Below the pieces are notes generated by a model. The model was not told the DNA's origin and ran no database searches. It saw only the letters and a list, made by a program, of their open reading frames with translations. From contig NZ_LR882036.1 of assembly GCF_904528075.1 (NCBI RefSeq), forward strand, positions 1 to 64,000: a DNA stretch of 64,000 bases, written 5' to 3'. A program made the translations under genes and the position numbers. The stretch is from Agreia sp. COWG. GTDB lineage: Bacteria > Actinomycetota > Actinomycetes > Actinomycetales > Microbacteriaceae. Shown here in pieces: positions 16,263-25,383 of the stretch (position 1 is the stretch's first letter; every line of letters begins with the position of its first letter).

Positions 16263-16372
16263 CATCCAAATAGACATAAGGTCAATTATCGGGTATTGCA
16301 CAGATGACTTGGGACACGGATCGCGCTCCACAGAGTGCCGACGAGTTTAAGCAGTTCCATTACAAAACGGAG

Positions 16373-16405
16373 GCGGCGCCAGGGGTTCAATGCCCTTGGC
16401 GCCGC
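16373..16405 (-). terminator. Terminator of the secreted-protein run
   Basis: GCGGCGCCA and TGGCGCCGC form a nine-base stem extended by a GGG/CCC segment around a short loop. It starts 33 bases past the stop of the minus-strand gene at 16438 and is followed on the minus strand by GTTTTG. It fits a rho-independent terminator with a short T-run. Confidence 0.6.
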
Positions 16406-16437
16406 TGACCGTCCTGCTAATACTTCTGCCTGAGTGT

Positions 16438-16818
16438 CTACGTCCGGGATCGACACATGATGGACGTTTGTGTCCCGGGAATGATGTCCGTCGTGGCTTC
16501 CCAGTGGCATCGACTAGTTCCTGTCGCTCTGTTGTGCGACCAAGTGATGTTGTTCCCGGAGGAGCTCCCACCGACAAGCGCTCCGTCAGAGGACCTCAGG
16601 GTCTGTTGAACCAGAACGCCGACCAAAGGCGGCGTGCCGTTCCATGACATTTGTCCACCGACGAGAGATTGCCCTGCTGGTCCGAGGTACCAGGTGAGGT
16701 AGGTTCCTTGACCGTTTTTGTACGTGGTGTCTGCCATCGCTGTGGCGCTGCCGGCGAACAGAGTCAGAGGAACTGTCAGAGCGAATGCCAGGGCCCAGAG
16801 GCGTGTTCTGCGCTTCAT
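16438..16818 (-). CDS. Small secreted protein, member B of a paralogous pair
   Basis: 126 residues. A clear Sec signal (KRRTRLWALAFALTV, then FAGSATAMA) leaves a mature part of about 97 residues rich in Gly, Ser and Thr. Its end, SRCHWEATTDII, then SIMCRSR, matches the STCFWQSTKIT, then MSCRQDY end of the protein at 17457, so each has two cysteines that could form a disulfide. The ATG overlaps the stop of the gene at 16815 by four bases. Small secreted two-Cys proteins next to anchored partners could be bacteriocin-like or surface proteins; no known family is recognised. Confidence 0.68.
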   Translation of the reverse strand: MKRRTRLWALAFALTVPLTLFAGSATAMADTTYKNGQGTYLTWYLGPAGQSLVGGQMSWNGTPPLVGVLVQQTLRSSDGALVGGSSSGNNITWSHNRATGTSRCHWEATTDIIPGTQTSIMCRSRT

Positions 16819-17441
16819 TCGTCGGCGCCGAGAGTATTAGAGAGGAGAACGAGAGGGAAGGTCTCGCTGGCGTTGCTGCTTCGCGACGAGAACGACGCAT
16901 CATTGATCGTCGGATCACCGATGATCAAGTTTGCTGACTGCGATCCCTCGAGTGACGCGATCGACGGAGCTGTTGCCACACCCGAGTCAGGGAGAAGATA
17001 GGCCTCAACGGCTGATGTCGGAGCGTTCACCATCAGGGAAAGTCCCTGCTCATTGAACTTGGCTGCATCTACGCAGCTAGCCGATCCGACGCCTGACTCA
17101 GCTGCGATTGAGGCCACTATGCAGACCTCCTTGGAGGCATCCAAAGCAACCCAGACCGACCCTGTAGCGTTCTGACCAACAAGCCGAACTGATTCCGGGT
17201 CAAGTGCGGCGTTGGCTTGCAAGTCACTGAGGTCACCCGGTAGACGATCCGCTTCCTGCTGCGGCGCATCGAACAGCGCGATGTCGAGTGCCTCTTGGGC
17301 CGGCGCTTGGTCCGTCGGAACAGGAGGCGCAGCCGGCGTATTGGCTGCGTTTGCAGCAACCGCGGTGCCCAGGACAACCGTGAGTGCGACAGCGAAAACG
17401 CTTCCCAGCACGAATGGGCTTTTAGGTTTTGAAATATTCAT
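16815..17441 (-). CDS. Membrane-anchored or secreted Cys-pair protein
   Basis: 208 residues. A long N-terminal hydrophobic segment (VFAVALTVVLGTAVAANAA) is either a signal peptide or an anchor; a Pro/Ala-rich stretch follows, then a domain with TGSVWVALDASKEVCIVAS and SASCVDAAKFNEQGLSL. The protein at 17975 has a matching KYFAVRSSDDICLLVYV and SSGCSTDLPIDVELGG pattern, so the two are distant paralogues. Coupled by ATGA to the small secreted gene at 16438 and 15 bases downstream of the one at 17457. It could be an immunity or receptor partner; that is inference. Confidence 0.66.
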   Translation of the reverse strand: MNISKPKSPFVLGSVFAVALTVVLGTAVAANAANTPAAPPVPTDQAPAQEALDIALFDAPQQEADRLPGDLSDLQANAALDPESVRLVGQNATGSVWVALDASKEVCIVASIAAESGVGSASCVDAAKFNEQGLSLMVNAPTSAVEAYLLPDSGVATAPSIASLEGSQSANLIIGDPTINDASFSSRSSNASETFPLVLLSNTLGADE

Positions 17442-17456
17442 GATCTTCCTTGATCC

Positions 17457-17828
17457 CTAGTAATCCTGGCGACAGGACATTTGACCCTCTGGCGGGTCCG
17501 TGATTTTCGTGCTCTGCCAAAAACACGTCGAGACAGAGCTGTAAGCCGGGAAGCTCAGAAACTGGTTACCTGAGCCGGACGACTGGTAGTTCACAGATGC
17601 GCCGACGCTGCTCCTTGCCTGGATCGTGAAAGAACCTTTTGTGAGGCCTAGCAAGCTCCCCCCTGAGGCGACTCGTTTTGTCGAGCTATGAGTCGCGTTG
17701 TTGCTCGAACCGCCGCTGAAGTAGGTATCCGAAGCGGCCTGCGCGGCCCCTCCGCCGAGCAGAACCACACCAAGGCAAGCGCCAGCCACCATGCCGGCCA
17801 TGGTTGTCCGCAAAGGTAATTTCTTCAT
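17457..17828 (-). CDS. Small secreted protein, member A of a paralogous pair
   Basis: 123 residues. The signal peptide (KKLPLRTTMAGMVAGACLG) ends near GGAAQAA; the mature part, about 92 residues, is Gly/Ser-rich with YFSGGSSNNATHSSTKRV at its start and the two-Cys end STCFWQST...MSCRQDY shared with the 16438 product. The asparagine/histidine-containing start recalls small actinobacterial secreted peptides, but it lacks enough pattern to assign lactococcin 972 or another bacteriocin family. It lies 146 bases from the lipoprotein gene upstream. Confidence 0.66.
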   Translation of the reverse strand: MKKLPLRTTMAGMVAGACLGVVLLGGGAAQAASDTYFSGGSSNNATHSSTKRVASGGSLLGLTKGSFTIQARSSVGASVNYQSSGSGNQFLSFPAYSSVSTCFWQSTKITDPPEGQMSCRQDY

Positions 17829-17974
17829 TGAACCCCCTTATGAGTGAGGGCGAGTGACCCCCTATGTGGGGTAAAGCTAGCGCCTCATATCAAGGCCCGA
17901 CCAGCTTTTGCGCAACATCCGTTGGGACTCAGAGTCCCTAGTGCTTGACGGATGACCAGGTGATCGAAGCTTGT

Positions 17975-18376
17975 CTAAGGGGTTTTTTCCACAGAAATAC
18001 GTTTGCCCACTGATCTCCAAGCGTCGCTGTCGACGGATCCGGTGGAAAGCCTTGCTGTGGGGTAGCCACCTAATTCAACGTCGATGGGGAGGTCCGTGGA
18101 ACAGCCTGAAGACCAGGTGTCGCCACTCACGTACACGAGCAAGCAAATGTCATCGGAGCTGCGAACCGCGAAGTACTTCACGCCGTCCGCCTCGTCAATG
18201 AGGCGCGACGAGCTGGCGTCTAATGCGGCGTCGTCCACGCCGGCTGGAAGTTGATCTTCGGCAGATTGAGTCTCCGTGAGTTCAGACAACCCGAAAGGCG
18301 TGGCTAGCGTGCATCCAGCAAGCAGGACGACTGTCGCGCCCACCAATAAGGCTTTCGCGCTACTTTGCGTATTCAT
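17975..18376 (-). CDS. Small lipoprotein
   Basis: 133 residues from the ATG at 18376; the frame extends to 18412 but this start gives a proper signal. The lipobox is LLAGC, so the mature protein is lipid-anchored outside the membrane. The domain after it (KYFAVRSSDDICLLVYV, then SSGCSTDLPI) is distantly like that of the protein at 16815. The order lipoprotein, small secreted, anchored protein, small secreted suggests two repeats of one anchored-plus-secreted module. Function unknown. Confidence 0.66.
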   Translation of the reverse strand: MNTQSSAKALLVGATVVLLAGCTLATPFGLSELTETQSAEDQLPAGVDDAALDASSSRLIDEADGVKYFAVRSSDDICLLVYVSGDTWSSGCSTDLPIDVELGGYPTARLSTGSVDSDAWRSVGKRISVEKTP

Positions 18377-18543
18377 GCCCCCCATCATGGCGTCACCGGA
18401 CCTGATATGCACGGTTGCCTGGTCTTTCCGCTTAGTGCGGTGGCCCTCGAAGCCCCTCCCCTAGGAGGTTCCTGCACCGCAGTGGTCCGCGAGATTATGG
18501 CCACTATCCAACCTTCCGCAGGGCCTGAACCAACCGCTAATGC

Positions 18544-18574
18544 TTGCAACTAGCATGTGTTCGTCTGATATTAT
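18544..18574 (+). promoter_or_regulatory. Likely promoter of the gene at 18602
   Basis: TTGCAA (18544-18549) and TATTAT (18569-18574) with a 19-base spacer and a TG before the -10 box; AGGAG follows at about 18591. The assignment is by consensus only. Confidence 0.4.
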
Positions 18575-18601
18575 GCGTCACATAAGGCACTAGGAGATGT
18601 C

Positions 18602-19264
18602 ATGCCATTCCCGGTATTTGAGAAGTCAGAGCGACACCCTCTCTCTGATGATCGTCTGCTTACTAAGCGCGAGGTGTCCAATGAACTCGACACTGACGAC
18701 ACCAATCCGCGCAAGCTGTTCGGCGCGGGAATGCTGCCGGAGCCCACGCCGATCAGCTCCTTGCGACCATTTCTTGGTCGTGAATATCTTGGAGTGAGCG
18801 CGGGCGAGCTGACAGTTCTTCGTACCGACCAGCGCGTGCTGTCCAATGTGAGATACCCACGAGACCCACGCAAATGGATCGGGTTCCACGTCGACCACAC
18901 CGACATGGAGCTGTCGGAAAGCAGCTTGCGTTGGTGGCGATCGGACCCCGATAAGGTCGTCGATAATCAGCTATTTGTGGTCACGGTCGCAGAATTTCCG
19001 GTTGCGTTGTACATGATCAACCATCTGATTGAGACGATGACTCGAGATCACGAGAATCGACCGCGACACCATTACTCCGGACGCTTGCTTGCCCGCGTCC
19101 ACGCCGGGATGTCTACAAGCTTCGCGGCGGATCTTCCCGCCGATCTTTTGGACACCGCCACCCAGGTAATGAACAGTCGAATCAGAGTTTCTTCGGGGGG
19201 CCCGATTGGCTACCTCCGCCCGACAGGGAGTCGAGTCCCTTCCGAGGATTCGGAGTACGAGTGA
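18602..19264 (+). CDS. Hypothetical protein
   Basis: 220 residues, started at the ATG 18602 behind AGGAG. Soluble, mixed composition, with DRLLTKREVSNELDTDD early, RKWIGFHVDHTDMELSES in the middle and FPVALYMINHLIETMTRDHE later. The central segment could be an adaptor or regulator fold, but I do not recognise it. It lies divergent from the lipoprotein gene with its own promoter-like sequence. A typical orphan gene of accessory DNA. Confidence 0.55.
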   Translation: MPFPVFEKSERHPLSDDRLLTKREVSNELDTDDTNPRKLFGAGMLPEPTPISSLRPFLGREYLGVSAGELTVLRTDQRVLSNVRYPRDPRKWIGFHVDHTDMELSESSLRWWRSDPDKVVDNQLFVVTVAEFPVALYMINHLIETMTRDHENRPRHHYSGRLLARVHAGMSTSFAADLPADLLDTATQVMNSRIRVSSGGPIGYLRPTGSRVPSEDSEYE

Positions 19265-19359
19265 CCTGCATGAGAGGGCCCTGGTCTGATGCTTTCTCTT
19301 GTTAAGCCAGTCGGGCCAATGTTAATCTCAGGCGGCTCAAACGCCCGAGGAGAACACAC

Positions 19360-19662
19360 ATGGCCGCTCGTAGACGCCCCTGGCATAGCTCACCAGATCA
19401 GCCGGAGCTGGGCATATGGGGACTCAGCCCCGAGTCGGCTGACCAGGTCGTCGCCGACACGCGGGACGCTCCAGTGACCAGCCACGAAAAGGCCTTGATT
19501 GATGGCCAACTCAGTTTTGACCAGTTATGGGATGAAGGAGCAGATGCTGATGAACTCATACGGGACGCAGGCAATGAACCTTGGAAGACGGTGACGCCGA
19601 GCCGGCTCCAAATCGAGCACACACCTGCGAGCCGATGGTGCCTTCTTCCCACCGCCTCGTGA
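19360..19662 (+). CDS. Hypothetical protein, first of an overlapping pair
   Basis: 100 residues from the ATG at 19360 behind GAGGAG. The middle segment EKALIDGQLSFDQLWDEGAD is acidic and helical. The last part runs through the start of the next gene (28-base overlap), which suggests coupled translation. The size, charge and pairing would fit a toxin-antitoxin or adaptor pair, but no family is recognised. Confidence 0.5.
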   Translation: MAARRRPWHSSPDQPELGIWGLSPESADQVVADTRDAPVTSHEKALIDGQLSFDQLWDEGADADELIRDAGNEPWKTVTPSRLQIEHTPASRWCLLPTAS

Positions 19663-20216
19663 GCTTCTCGCTTTCATATTTAGCATCGGACGAAATTTCA
19701 GGCCGGCATGCGCTCAGAAGAAGATCGTTCTTCGGACCCGTTTTCGTTTCTTATGCTCAGCTCTGGTTGGCTTCAGGGGTCGACGAATTCGATCTGATGG
19801 CCGCGTTTGAAAGACAAAGAAACGGACTGGTTGGCGGCGGACTACCGGGCCGGCTTGCCCTACTCGTAGGACTGCACACAGGAGAAATAGAACTCGTAGT
19901 GAAGGTGATCCCCACGGATCCAGGAAGGGCAAGTCGAGTGCTTGCCGAGTGGGAGGACATCGTCGAATCATCGTTCACGCCCACCAAGCCCAATGTCGCA
20001 CTACTGGATTGGGCAGGGGAATCCATCGTCAATTTTCGGCTTGAAGAAACGACCTATCGAGCCCGCTGGTCGGCGTCCGGGATGGACGACGGAGATCAGG
20101 TTTTGCCTAGACAAAAATACGAACTGTGCCTCTGGCCAGCCATAGTTTATCCAGACGAGATATTGCGCGTTGGCAGTTCCAGGGCCGCGGAACTGCACGC
20201 TTCTCGTAATAGCTAG
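19635..20216 (+). CDS. Hypothetical protein, second of an overlapping pair
   Basis: 193 residues from the ATG at 19635; upstream in-frame codons to 19581 are also open. Segments such as VFVSYAQLWLASGVDEFDLM, GDQVLPRQKYELCLWPAIVY and LDWAGESIVNFRLEE look like a globular domain of beta strands and helices. No motif allows assignment. It overlaps the gene at 19360, so the two are likely expressed together. The following 146 bases hold no gene. Confidence 0.5.
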   Translation: MVPSSHRLVSFSLSYLASDEISGRHALRRRSFFGPVFVSYAQLWLASGVDEFDLMAAFERQRNGLVGGGLPGRLALLVGLHTGEIELVVKVIPTDPGRASRVLAEWEDIVESSFTPTKPNVALLDWAGESIVNFRLEETTYRARWSASGMDDGDQVLPRQKYELCLWPAIVYPDEILRVGSSRAAELHASRNS

Positions 20217-20362
20217 ATGTTGCTGGCCAGGACAAACACGAACCCTGGTCGGCCGTCGCCAATAGAACCTCCACAGTTATAGTCGCGACGTAGTTATTTC
20301 CACTGATCTGGGTTTGGTCTTCTTCCCACTCCTGAAATGGGAAGCCAGGTCAGGTCGCACGA

Positions 20363-21889
20363 CTATGCCGTGATGACTTTAGATGGGTCCTGAACCTGGG
20401 CCGGGGCCTCGTTTTGCTGTAGATCGCGCGTCTCGGAATGCTGGCGGATCTCGGAGGTAACGTGCTCGGCTCGCTCGACGATCGATGTCTTGCTCGGCGC
20501 CTCGGCCTCCGCGACTGGTCCGTGAATCTCCGCGTCCCAATGCCCGGACCGCGCACGACCCGTGATCTCACCCGCTTTCTGCATCTCGGCCGCCTCGGCT
20601 CTCAATGCCTCGGCTTCACGGTTTTTGGCCTGTGACGTTTCCCACAGCAGCTCCGCGGATGCGCGCATTTCGGCCGATCGAGCCGTTGCCTCTTCGTCGC
20701 CATACCGCCCATCCCAGTTGTTTCCAACCTGGTCCGCGTCGCCGTTAGCGTCTTGGGTCCGACCGACGAGAACGGCGGCCTCTTCGTCCAGCTCGAGCGC
20801 ACGGGTATACAGTGCTCTGATTTCTGTGCCGCCATCCGCCCTTCCAGTCGCGTCGGCAAGAACCGTTGCTTCGTCCAGTCCCAGAGACCTAACCCGACCG
20901 CTAATCGCCTCGCGCCGAGTCTCCAGTTCGGGACCCGAGCCGAGCAGTCGGCGCTCGTTACCGGCGTCGATCGTGTCGGCGATGAGCTCGCGCGCTTCGA
21001 ACTCCACTCGCGAACGGGGAGTGATCAGCGGGTTGGCCGGGCCATATGCTCGGCGGATTCCTTCTGATCTGCCCTCATTGATCCCGTCGCGGATGCCTTG
21101 TTCGTCCTCTTCGGAAAACAGACCCTTCACACTCGAGAGCTGGGCGCCGGCCATGACCTGAGCGCGCGACCGGTTCATCTCATCAGCTGAAAGGGGTGCG
21201 GCTCGGCCGATTCCGAGGTCACCGATGACGACGGTGTCCGGGGTCTGGAAAGGGAGAGGGTCCCTGCCCTGGTTCTCTGTTTCCAGCATGAAGCTGGTCT
21301 GTGAATCGAGCGGTAACCGAGTGAGGGCACTATAGATCTCGTGGTCTACGACCCTGGCGCCTGACCAGGTCGGCTCTTCGGCGAAGCGTCTGCCAGCTGC
21401 ATCCCTGGGGCCGACCAACTTGATCGGCGGCTTTCTGACGGGATCGCCCTCATATTCGACCACTGGCCTGTTAACACGCTCGATCTTGGATTCGATGTGC
21501 CTCATTGACTCGTCGATACGGGGTTCGTTGTCCTGCCATCGACCGTAGATCTCGGTGGCCTCGATCACGTCCCGCAGCTGAGCCGGGCTCGGAACGGCCT
21601 CCCAATTGACGACGCTCTTCCAAAGCCGCTGCGCCGCTTCGACGTCGGCTGCGTGTGTCCGCTCGAATCGCGCTGCGGCCACCTCATCGCCGCTGCGGGC
21701 AGCTGCAGCATCTCTTCCAAGCTCCAGCCGCGAGCGTTCCCCTTCCTCGTAGGCTGCTTTGAGCCGGTTTGAAAAACTCGTCTCTGTATAGCCATAGAGG
21801 TTGGCTTCTACCGCTGGAACGCGCTGCGGCGGAGCTTCCGAGTTTCGATTGCGGATCCGGTCGAGCAAATCTTGAACTGCACCCATCAT
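20363..21889 (-). CDS. Large helical protein at the end of the transfer operon
   Basis: 508 residues, rich in Glu, Arg and Ala, mostly helical. Features: LLDRIRNRNSEAPPQ at the start, an R-rich coiled segment around ERTHAADVEAAQRLWKSVVN, and a long coiled-coil-like C-terminus (AELLWETSQAKNREAEALRA). No membrane span or signal. It is the last gene of the minus-strand type IV secretion run, 44 bases after the DUF4913 gene. It may be a substrate, chaperone or scaffold for transfer; that is inferred from position only. Confidence 0.6.
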   Translation of the reverse strand: MMGAVQDLLDRIRNRNSEAPPQRVPAVEANLYGYTETSFSNRLKAAYEEGERSRLELGRDAAAARSGDEVAAARFERTHAADVEAAQRLWKSVVNWEAVPSPAQLRDVIEATEIYGRWQDNEPRIDESMRHIESKIERVNRPVVEYEGDPVRKPPIKLVGPRDAAGRRFAEEPTWSGARVVDHEIYSALTRLPLDSQTSFMLETENQGRDPLPFQTPDTVVIGDLGIGRAAPLSADEMNRSRAQVMAGAQLSSVKGLFSEEDEQGIRDGINEGRSEGIRRAYGPANPLITPRSRVEFEARELIADTIDAGNERRLLGSGPELETRREAISGRVRSLGLDEATVLADATGRADGGTEIRALYTRALELDEEAAVLVGRTQDANGDADQVGNNWDGRYGDEEATARSAEMRASAELLWETSQAKNREAEALRAEAAEMQKAGEITGRARSGHWDAEIHGPVAEAEAPSKTSIVERAEHVTSEIRQHSETRDLQQNEAPAQVQDPSKVITA

Positions 21890-21933
21890 CTTTCCTTTCT
21901 TGCGCCGCGACCCATCTGACCGCGGAGATCCTG

Positions 21934-22554
21934 TTACGTGGTCCGGTTGCCGTCCTCGGCAGCCGGGTCAGAACGCGGGCGGTACAACACCGCATCGATG
22001 CCGGTCCTGCCGTGGACGTAGTCCTGGAAGGCCTCTTCGCCGAGGTCCATGGGGTAAATCTCGGGTTCGACGTGTTTGTGGAGTGTGCATTTAGTGAAGA
22101 ACTCTTTGAATCGCGCGATGGTTGGCCAGAACGATCGTTCATGCCATTCCACGAGGGCTGCGCTCGGGGCGGCCTGGCCGACGCGGTAGGCGCTTGCGTG
22201 GCTGACCATGAGCGCTGTGAGGTGCTCGACGATGACGGGGTGGAGATACCAGCACGGCCGCAGCCCGTAGCGGTCTTGGCTGAGGTACTGGAGGTATCGG
22301 CGCTCGAGCCAGTTCACCCAGACAAAGAGTTGGCCCCATAAATCGGCTTTCTCTTCCGGGCCTAGGTCGCTCCACAACCAAGGGCCGCCGGGGCGTGCCC
22401 GCAGGTAGTCGGCAATGCTGTCGACAGCGTCTGCGAGGGCATCGTGTTCCTCTGCCAGGCCTGTGACGTCTTTGTCGAGCTGCGCGATCGCGCCAAACGC
22501 CGCATCGAGCCGCGCCTCGTCGTCATTTACCGGCTCTGCCTGATCATCGGTCAT
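21934..22554 (-). CDS. DUF4913 family protein
   Basis: 206 residues from the ATG at 22554, whose first bases overlap the stop of the coupling-protein gene (ATGA). The DUF4913 pattern is seen: LWGQLFVWVNWLERRYL, WYLHPVIVEHLTALMVSHA and YRVGQAAPSAALVEWHERSF, i.e. Trp-rich helices. An acidic N-terminal part (DDQAEPVNDDEARLDAAFG) precedes it. DUF4913 proteins commonly sit next to VirD4/TraG genes in actinobacterial plasmids; their exact role is not known. Confidence 0.8.
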   Translation of the reverse strand: MTDDQAEPVNDDEARLDAAFGAIAQLDKDVTGLAEEHDALADAVDSIADYLRARPGGPWLWSDLGPEEKADLWGQLFVWVNWLERRYLQYLSQDRYGLRPCWYLHPVIVEHLTALMVSHASAYRVGQAAPSAALVEWHERSFWPTIARFKEFFTKCTLHKHVEPEIYPMDLGEEAFQDYVHGRTGIDAVLYRPRSDPAAEDGNRTT

Positions 22555-24284
22555 GAGATGTGGTCCTCTCGAAGGGTGGGCGTCGTCGGCTTTTTCGGCT
22601 CCCGAGGCGTGGTGTGCGCGGCAGGGATGTATCCCTCTTGCTGGAGTACCCACTGCTCGGATCGCTCGTATTCGCCCTTGTCGCTGGTCTCGTACCAGGC
22701 GGGCAGTGTCACGATCGCGGGTGGGAGCTCGCGGTAGAGCAGCAACGCTTTGCCCTCCTCGAGGTGGGCGATTTGTCCGACCGAGAGGACGTCGTCTTTG
22801 GTGGTCGACGTCGACGTCGACGCGGGCCCATTCCCGCTGACTGAAGTGCTGATTTGTTCCCGGAGGTGGCGGTCTGCAAGCGTCGAAAGCTCCTGCAGGT
22901 GCTTGGTGTCTCTCGACCCGCCCAGGATGAACAGGATCGAGGAGTTGCTGATGATCGTGTTCGCCCCGTGCTCCCCGAACCGGGCCAGCAGCTGGTCACG
23001 GTTTTGCGCGACGACTAACGTTTTGATTCCGTGGCCGCGGCCGTCTGACATCAGCGACGGTAGCGACGGGATGGGACAGATGTTTGGAACCTCGTCGAGC
23101 ACATTGTTCAGAATCGGTGTCAGTTTCCCGGCACGGGTCCGGGTCGCTGCGCGCGTCGCGGCCTGCTCGATCGACTCGACGAGCGTTGTGATGACGGGGG
23201 CAGCCAGGGCGTTACCGCCGGACTGTGTGAGCAGGTAGAGGCTGTCGGTCGTGGTGTGGAAAGTGTCGACGTCGAATCCTTCTCCGTCGGCCGGGCACAC
23301 GCTGTCGAGGATCGCCCCGATGGAGAACGCCTGCAGGACTCCAGCGAGGGTCTGCTCGATGTTGGACCCTGTCTCGGGTGATTCGCCCCGTGAGAACTTC
23401 CGCAGGTCGTCGTACCAGCCCTCTGCGGCGGCGGGGTGGTCGCGGAGGATCTTGAATGGGGTGTCGTCTGAGAAGTCTCGCGTCCAGGCCAGGACCTCCC
23501 GCATATTGCGGTTCTCGAGGCCGGCGGCGTGGAGCATGCATCGGAGGATCGTTTCGGATGCGTTGGCGAAGAACCCGGAGTTCTTCGAGTCGCCCTCGAG
23601 GGGCCGAGCGGCGACGATAGCGCGGGCGCGTTCCATGGCGACCTGGTCGACGTCGCAGCCCGCGACCAGGTTCCATTTGATCGGGTTGGGCCAGCGCGAA
23701 ACTCCCTGCGGATCGAAGACGTGGACCGTGCCGTACTTTTGGCGGATGCCGGCGGTGAGACGCAGCACGTCTGGCTTCGTCGATGTAGTAATCATCGGCG
23801 CCGCTTTCACACGACGGATCCAGCCCACGACAACCCGGGTTGTCTTGCCCATTCCCGTCGGCGCGAGTGCTGTGGCGGTGTCCTCCTCGCGATCACGAAT
23901 CCCCTTGCCGTTGATGAAGGCGAAAGGTTCCCGCCGTTTTTCCGTCGACGAGATCTTCTTGTTCTTTGAGCGCAGCACTTTGGCCGTTGCCAAACCTTCT
24001 CGGAATTCCGTTCTTTGGCTTTTGCGGGCCAGCGACAACCAGATGAATCCGGCGAAAATAGCCACAACCAGACCCGAAAAAAATGACACCCACAGCACCC
24101 ACCCGTCGGGCAGTGCTTGGCTGCCGGTGGCGAGGCCGAAGGCGTAGGCGAAGGGATTCCACGTCTCGGGCGGTGCCGTTCCCGCCAGGTCGGCGGCGAC
24201 GTGCACGCCGAGCATGCCGGCCATGACGAGTAGGGCCAGCGTCGCTACCGCGACTGCCGATGCGCCTAGATCGGATCGAGTCAT
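22551..24284 (-). CDS. Type IV coupling protein, VirD4/TraG family
   Basis: 577 residues. Two N-terminal membrane helices (ATLALLVMAGMLGVHVAAD and LWVSFFSGLVVAIFAGFIW) anchor it; the cytosolic ATPase has the Walker A APTGMGKTT and a Walker B-like NNVLDEVPNI, with FVLGGSRD-type arginine region (FILGGSRDTKHLQ) in the C-terminal half. Coupling proteins recruit the relaxase-DNA complex and feed it to the secretion channel. The neighbours are the lytic transglycosylase upstream and DUF4913 downstream. Confidence 0.92.
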   Translation of the reverse strand: MTRSDLGASAVAVATLALLVMAGMLGVHVAADLAGTAPPETWNPFAYAFGLATGSQALPDGWVLWVSFFSGLVVAIFAGFIWLSLARKSQRTEFREGLATAKVLRSKNKKISSTEKRREPFAFINGKGIRDREEDTATALAPTGMGKTTRVVVGWIRRVKAAPMITTSTKPDVLRLTAGIRQKYGTVHVFDPQGVSRWPNPIKWNLVAGCDVDQVAMERARAIVAARPLEGDSKNSGFFANASETILRCMLHAAGLENRNMREVLAWTRDFSDDTPFKILRDHPAAAEGWYDDLRKFSRGESPETGSNIEQTLAGVLQAFSIGAILDSVCPADGEGFDVDTFHTTTDSLYLLTQSGGNALAAPVITTLVESIEQAATRAATRTRAGKLTPILNNVLDEVPNICPIPSLPSLMSDGRGHGIKTLVVAQNRDQLLARFGEHGANTIISNSSILFILGGSRDTKHLQELSTLADRHLREQISTSVSGNGPASTSTSTTKDDVLSVGQIAHLEEGKALLLYRELPPAIVTLPAWYETSDKGEYERSEQWVLQQEGYIPAAHTTPREPKKPTTPTLREDHIS

Positions 24285-24312
24285 TGTCGTGTCTCCTTCG
24301 TCTATGCCGGCA

Positions 24313-25383
24313 TCAGCCGACGGCGGCCACGTTCAGCGGGTCTTTCGTCCCCGCAACGTCGATGTGCTGGTGCGTGCAGGGGTCATCGAACTCGGTGATA
24401 TTCACGTAACTCACCGTCGGCCGGCACTCCACCTGGCCGGCGTGCGAGCCCTTCGGCAAGATCGGGTCCAGGAACGCAACGAGGTCGATCGACGCCTGGT
24501 CGCTGCCAATGGTCGTGACCCCGCCCACGCCGGTGAAATCGACCGCGGCCGCAGGCTTGGTGCAGTGCGCCGAGTAGCCGCAGTGGAGGTCCATCCCGAC
24601 GCAGGGCCGGTTGAGGTCGCTGACGCTGAGGCTGCCGTACTTGTTCAGCACGATCACCATGACCTGCAGGATGCGCGTATCGATCTGGCAGTTATCCGAG
24701 GCGGTGCCGTCGGCGATGCCGTTGAGCTCATCGAGCATCGCCGGTTCGTAGCTGGTCAGGCGGCCGTCGTTGCGAGCGGCAACGAGCGTTGAGGCCAGCT
24801 CTTTCGCGTCGCCGGCGACCGTGCCGCACCCCGACGTCACCGCGGCGCCCGAGAGGGCCTTCACCACGGCCTGGGCATCGTCCCAGTAGGGGGCGTAGTG
24901 GTACGGATCGGCGTTGATCTGCACTTTGTGGGCGGCGAGGGTCGGCTCGAGGCCTTCCCAGTTCTCGACGCCGAGCAGGCGGGTCAGGAACGCCCGCGCC
25001 GCGGTGGGCGGGTCGAGTCGTGCCGATCGAGGCCCGTAGGAGTCGCCCTGCTGCAGCACGCCGATGGTGCTGTTATCGACCGCGTCGCCGTGGTCGGGGT
25101 TCGACAGCGTCGATTCGCCCATGGCCGTCATGATCAGAATCGTTTGGGCCTGCTGGTTGACGCCCATTTCGGCGGCGACGTTCATCAGCGTTGCGGCCAT
25201 GCTCAGCTGGTCGCCTGACCAGGCACCGACGGATGCCGGCAGCGTGGTCACCGCGGGCTTCGCTCCCCCGGAGCTGGTGCCGCACGCGGCCGCGGCGCTC
25301 GCCCAGCCGCCTCCCGCGCCGAGAATCGCGACGAAGGCAAGGAGCGCCAGGAGGGCGACCACGGCGCCGCCGAAGACCTTCAC
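24313..25383 (-). CDS. Secreted lytic transglycosylase-like transfer protein (VirB1-like)
   Basis: 356 residues. A signal peptide/anchor (VVALLALLAFVAILGAGGG) precedes the exported part. The segment LIMTAMGESTLSNPDHGDAV, followed by STIGVLQQGDSYGPRSAR, has the catalytic glutamate arrangement of SLT-like wall hydrolases in actinobacterial conjugation systems. A C-terminal cysteine-containing domain (CGYSAHCTKPAAAVDF) follows. It would open peptidoglycan locally for the transfer channel. ATGA overlap with the lipoprotein gene upstream. Confidence 0.8.
   Translation of the reverse strand: MKVFGGAVVALLALLAFVAILGAGGGWASAAAACGTSSGGAKPAVTTLPASVGAWSGDQLSMAATLMNVAAEMGVNQQAQTILIMTAMGESTLSNPDHGDAVDNSTIGVLQQGDSYGPRSARLDPPTAARAFLTRLLGVENWEGLEPTLAAHKVQINADPYHYAPYWDDAQAVVKALSGAAVTSGCGTVAGDAKELASTLVAARNDGRLTSYEPAMLDELNGIADGTASDNCQIDTRILQVMVIVLNKYGSLSVSDLNRPCVGMDLHCGYSAHCTKPAAAVDFTGVGGVTTIGSDQASIDLVAFLDPILPKGSHAGQVECRPTVSYVNITEFDDPCTHQHIDVAGTKDPLNVAAVG

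Noticed and set aside
16438..17828. Lactococcin 972-family bacteriocins
   Set aside because: Size, signal peptide and Ser/Asn/His-rich start fit loosely, but the conserved aromatic pattern of that family is not present.
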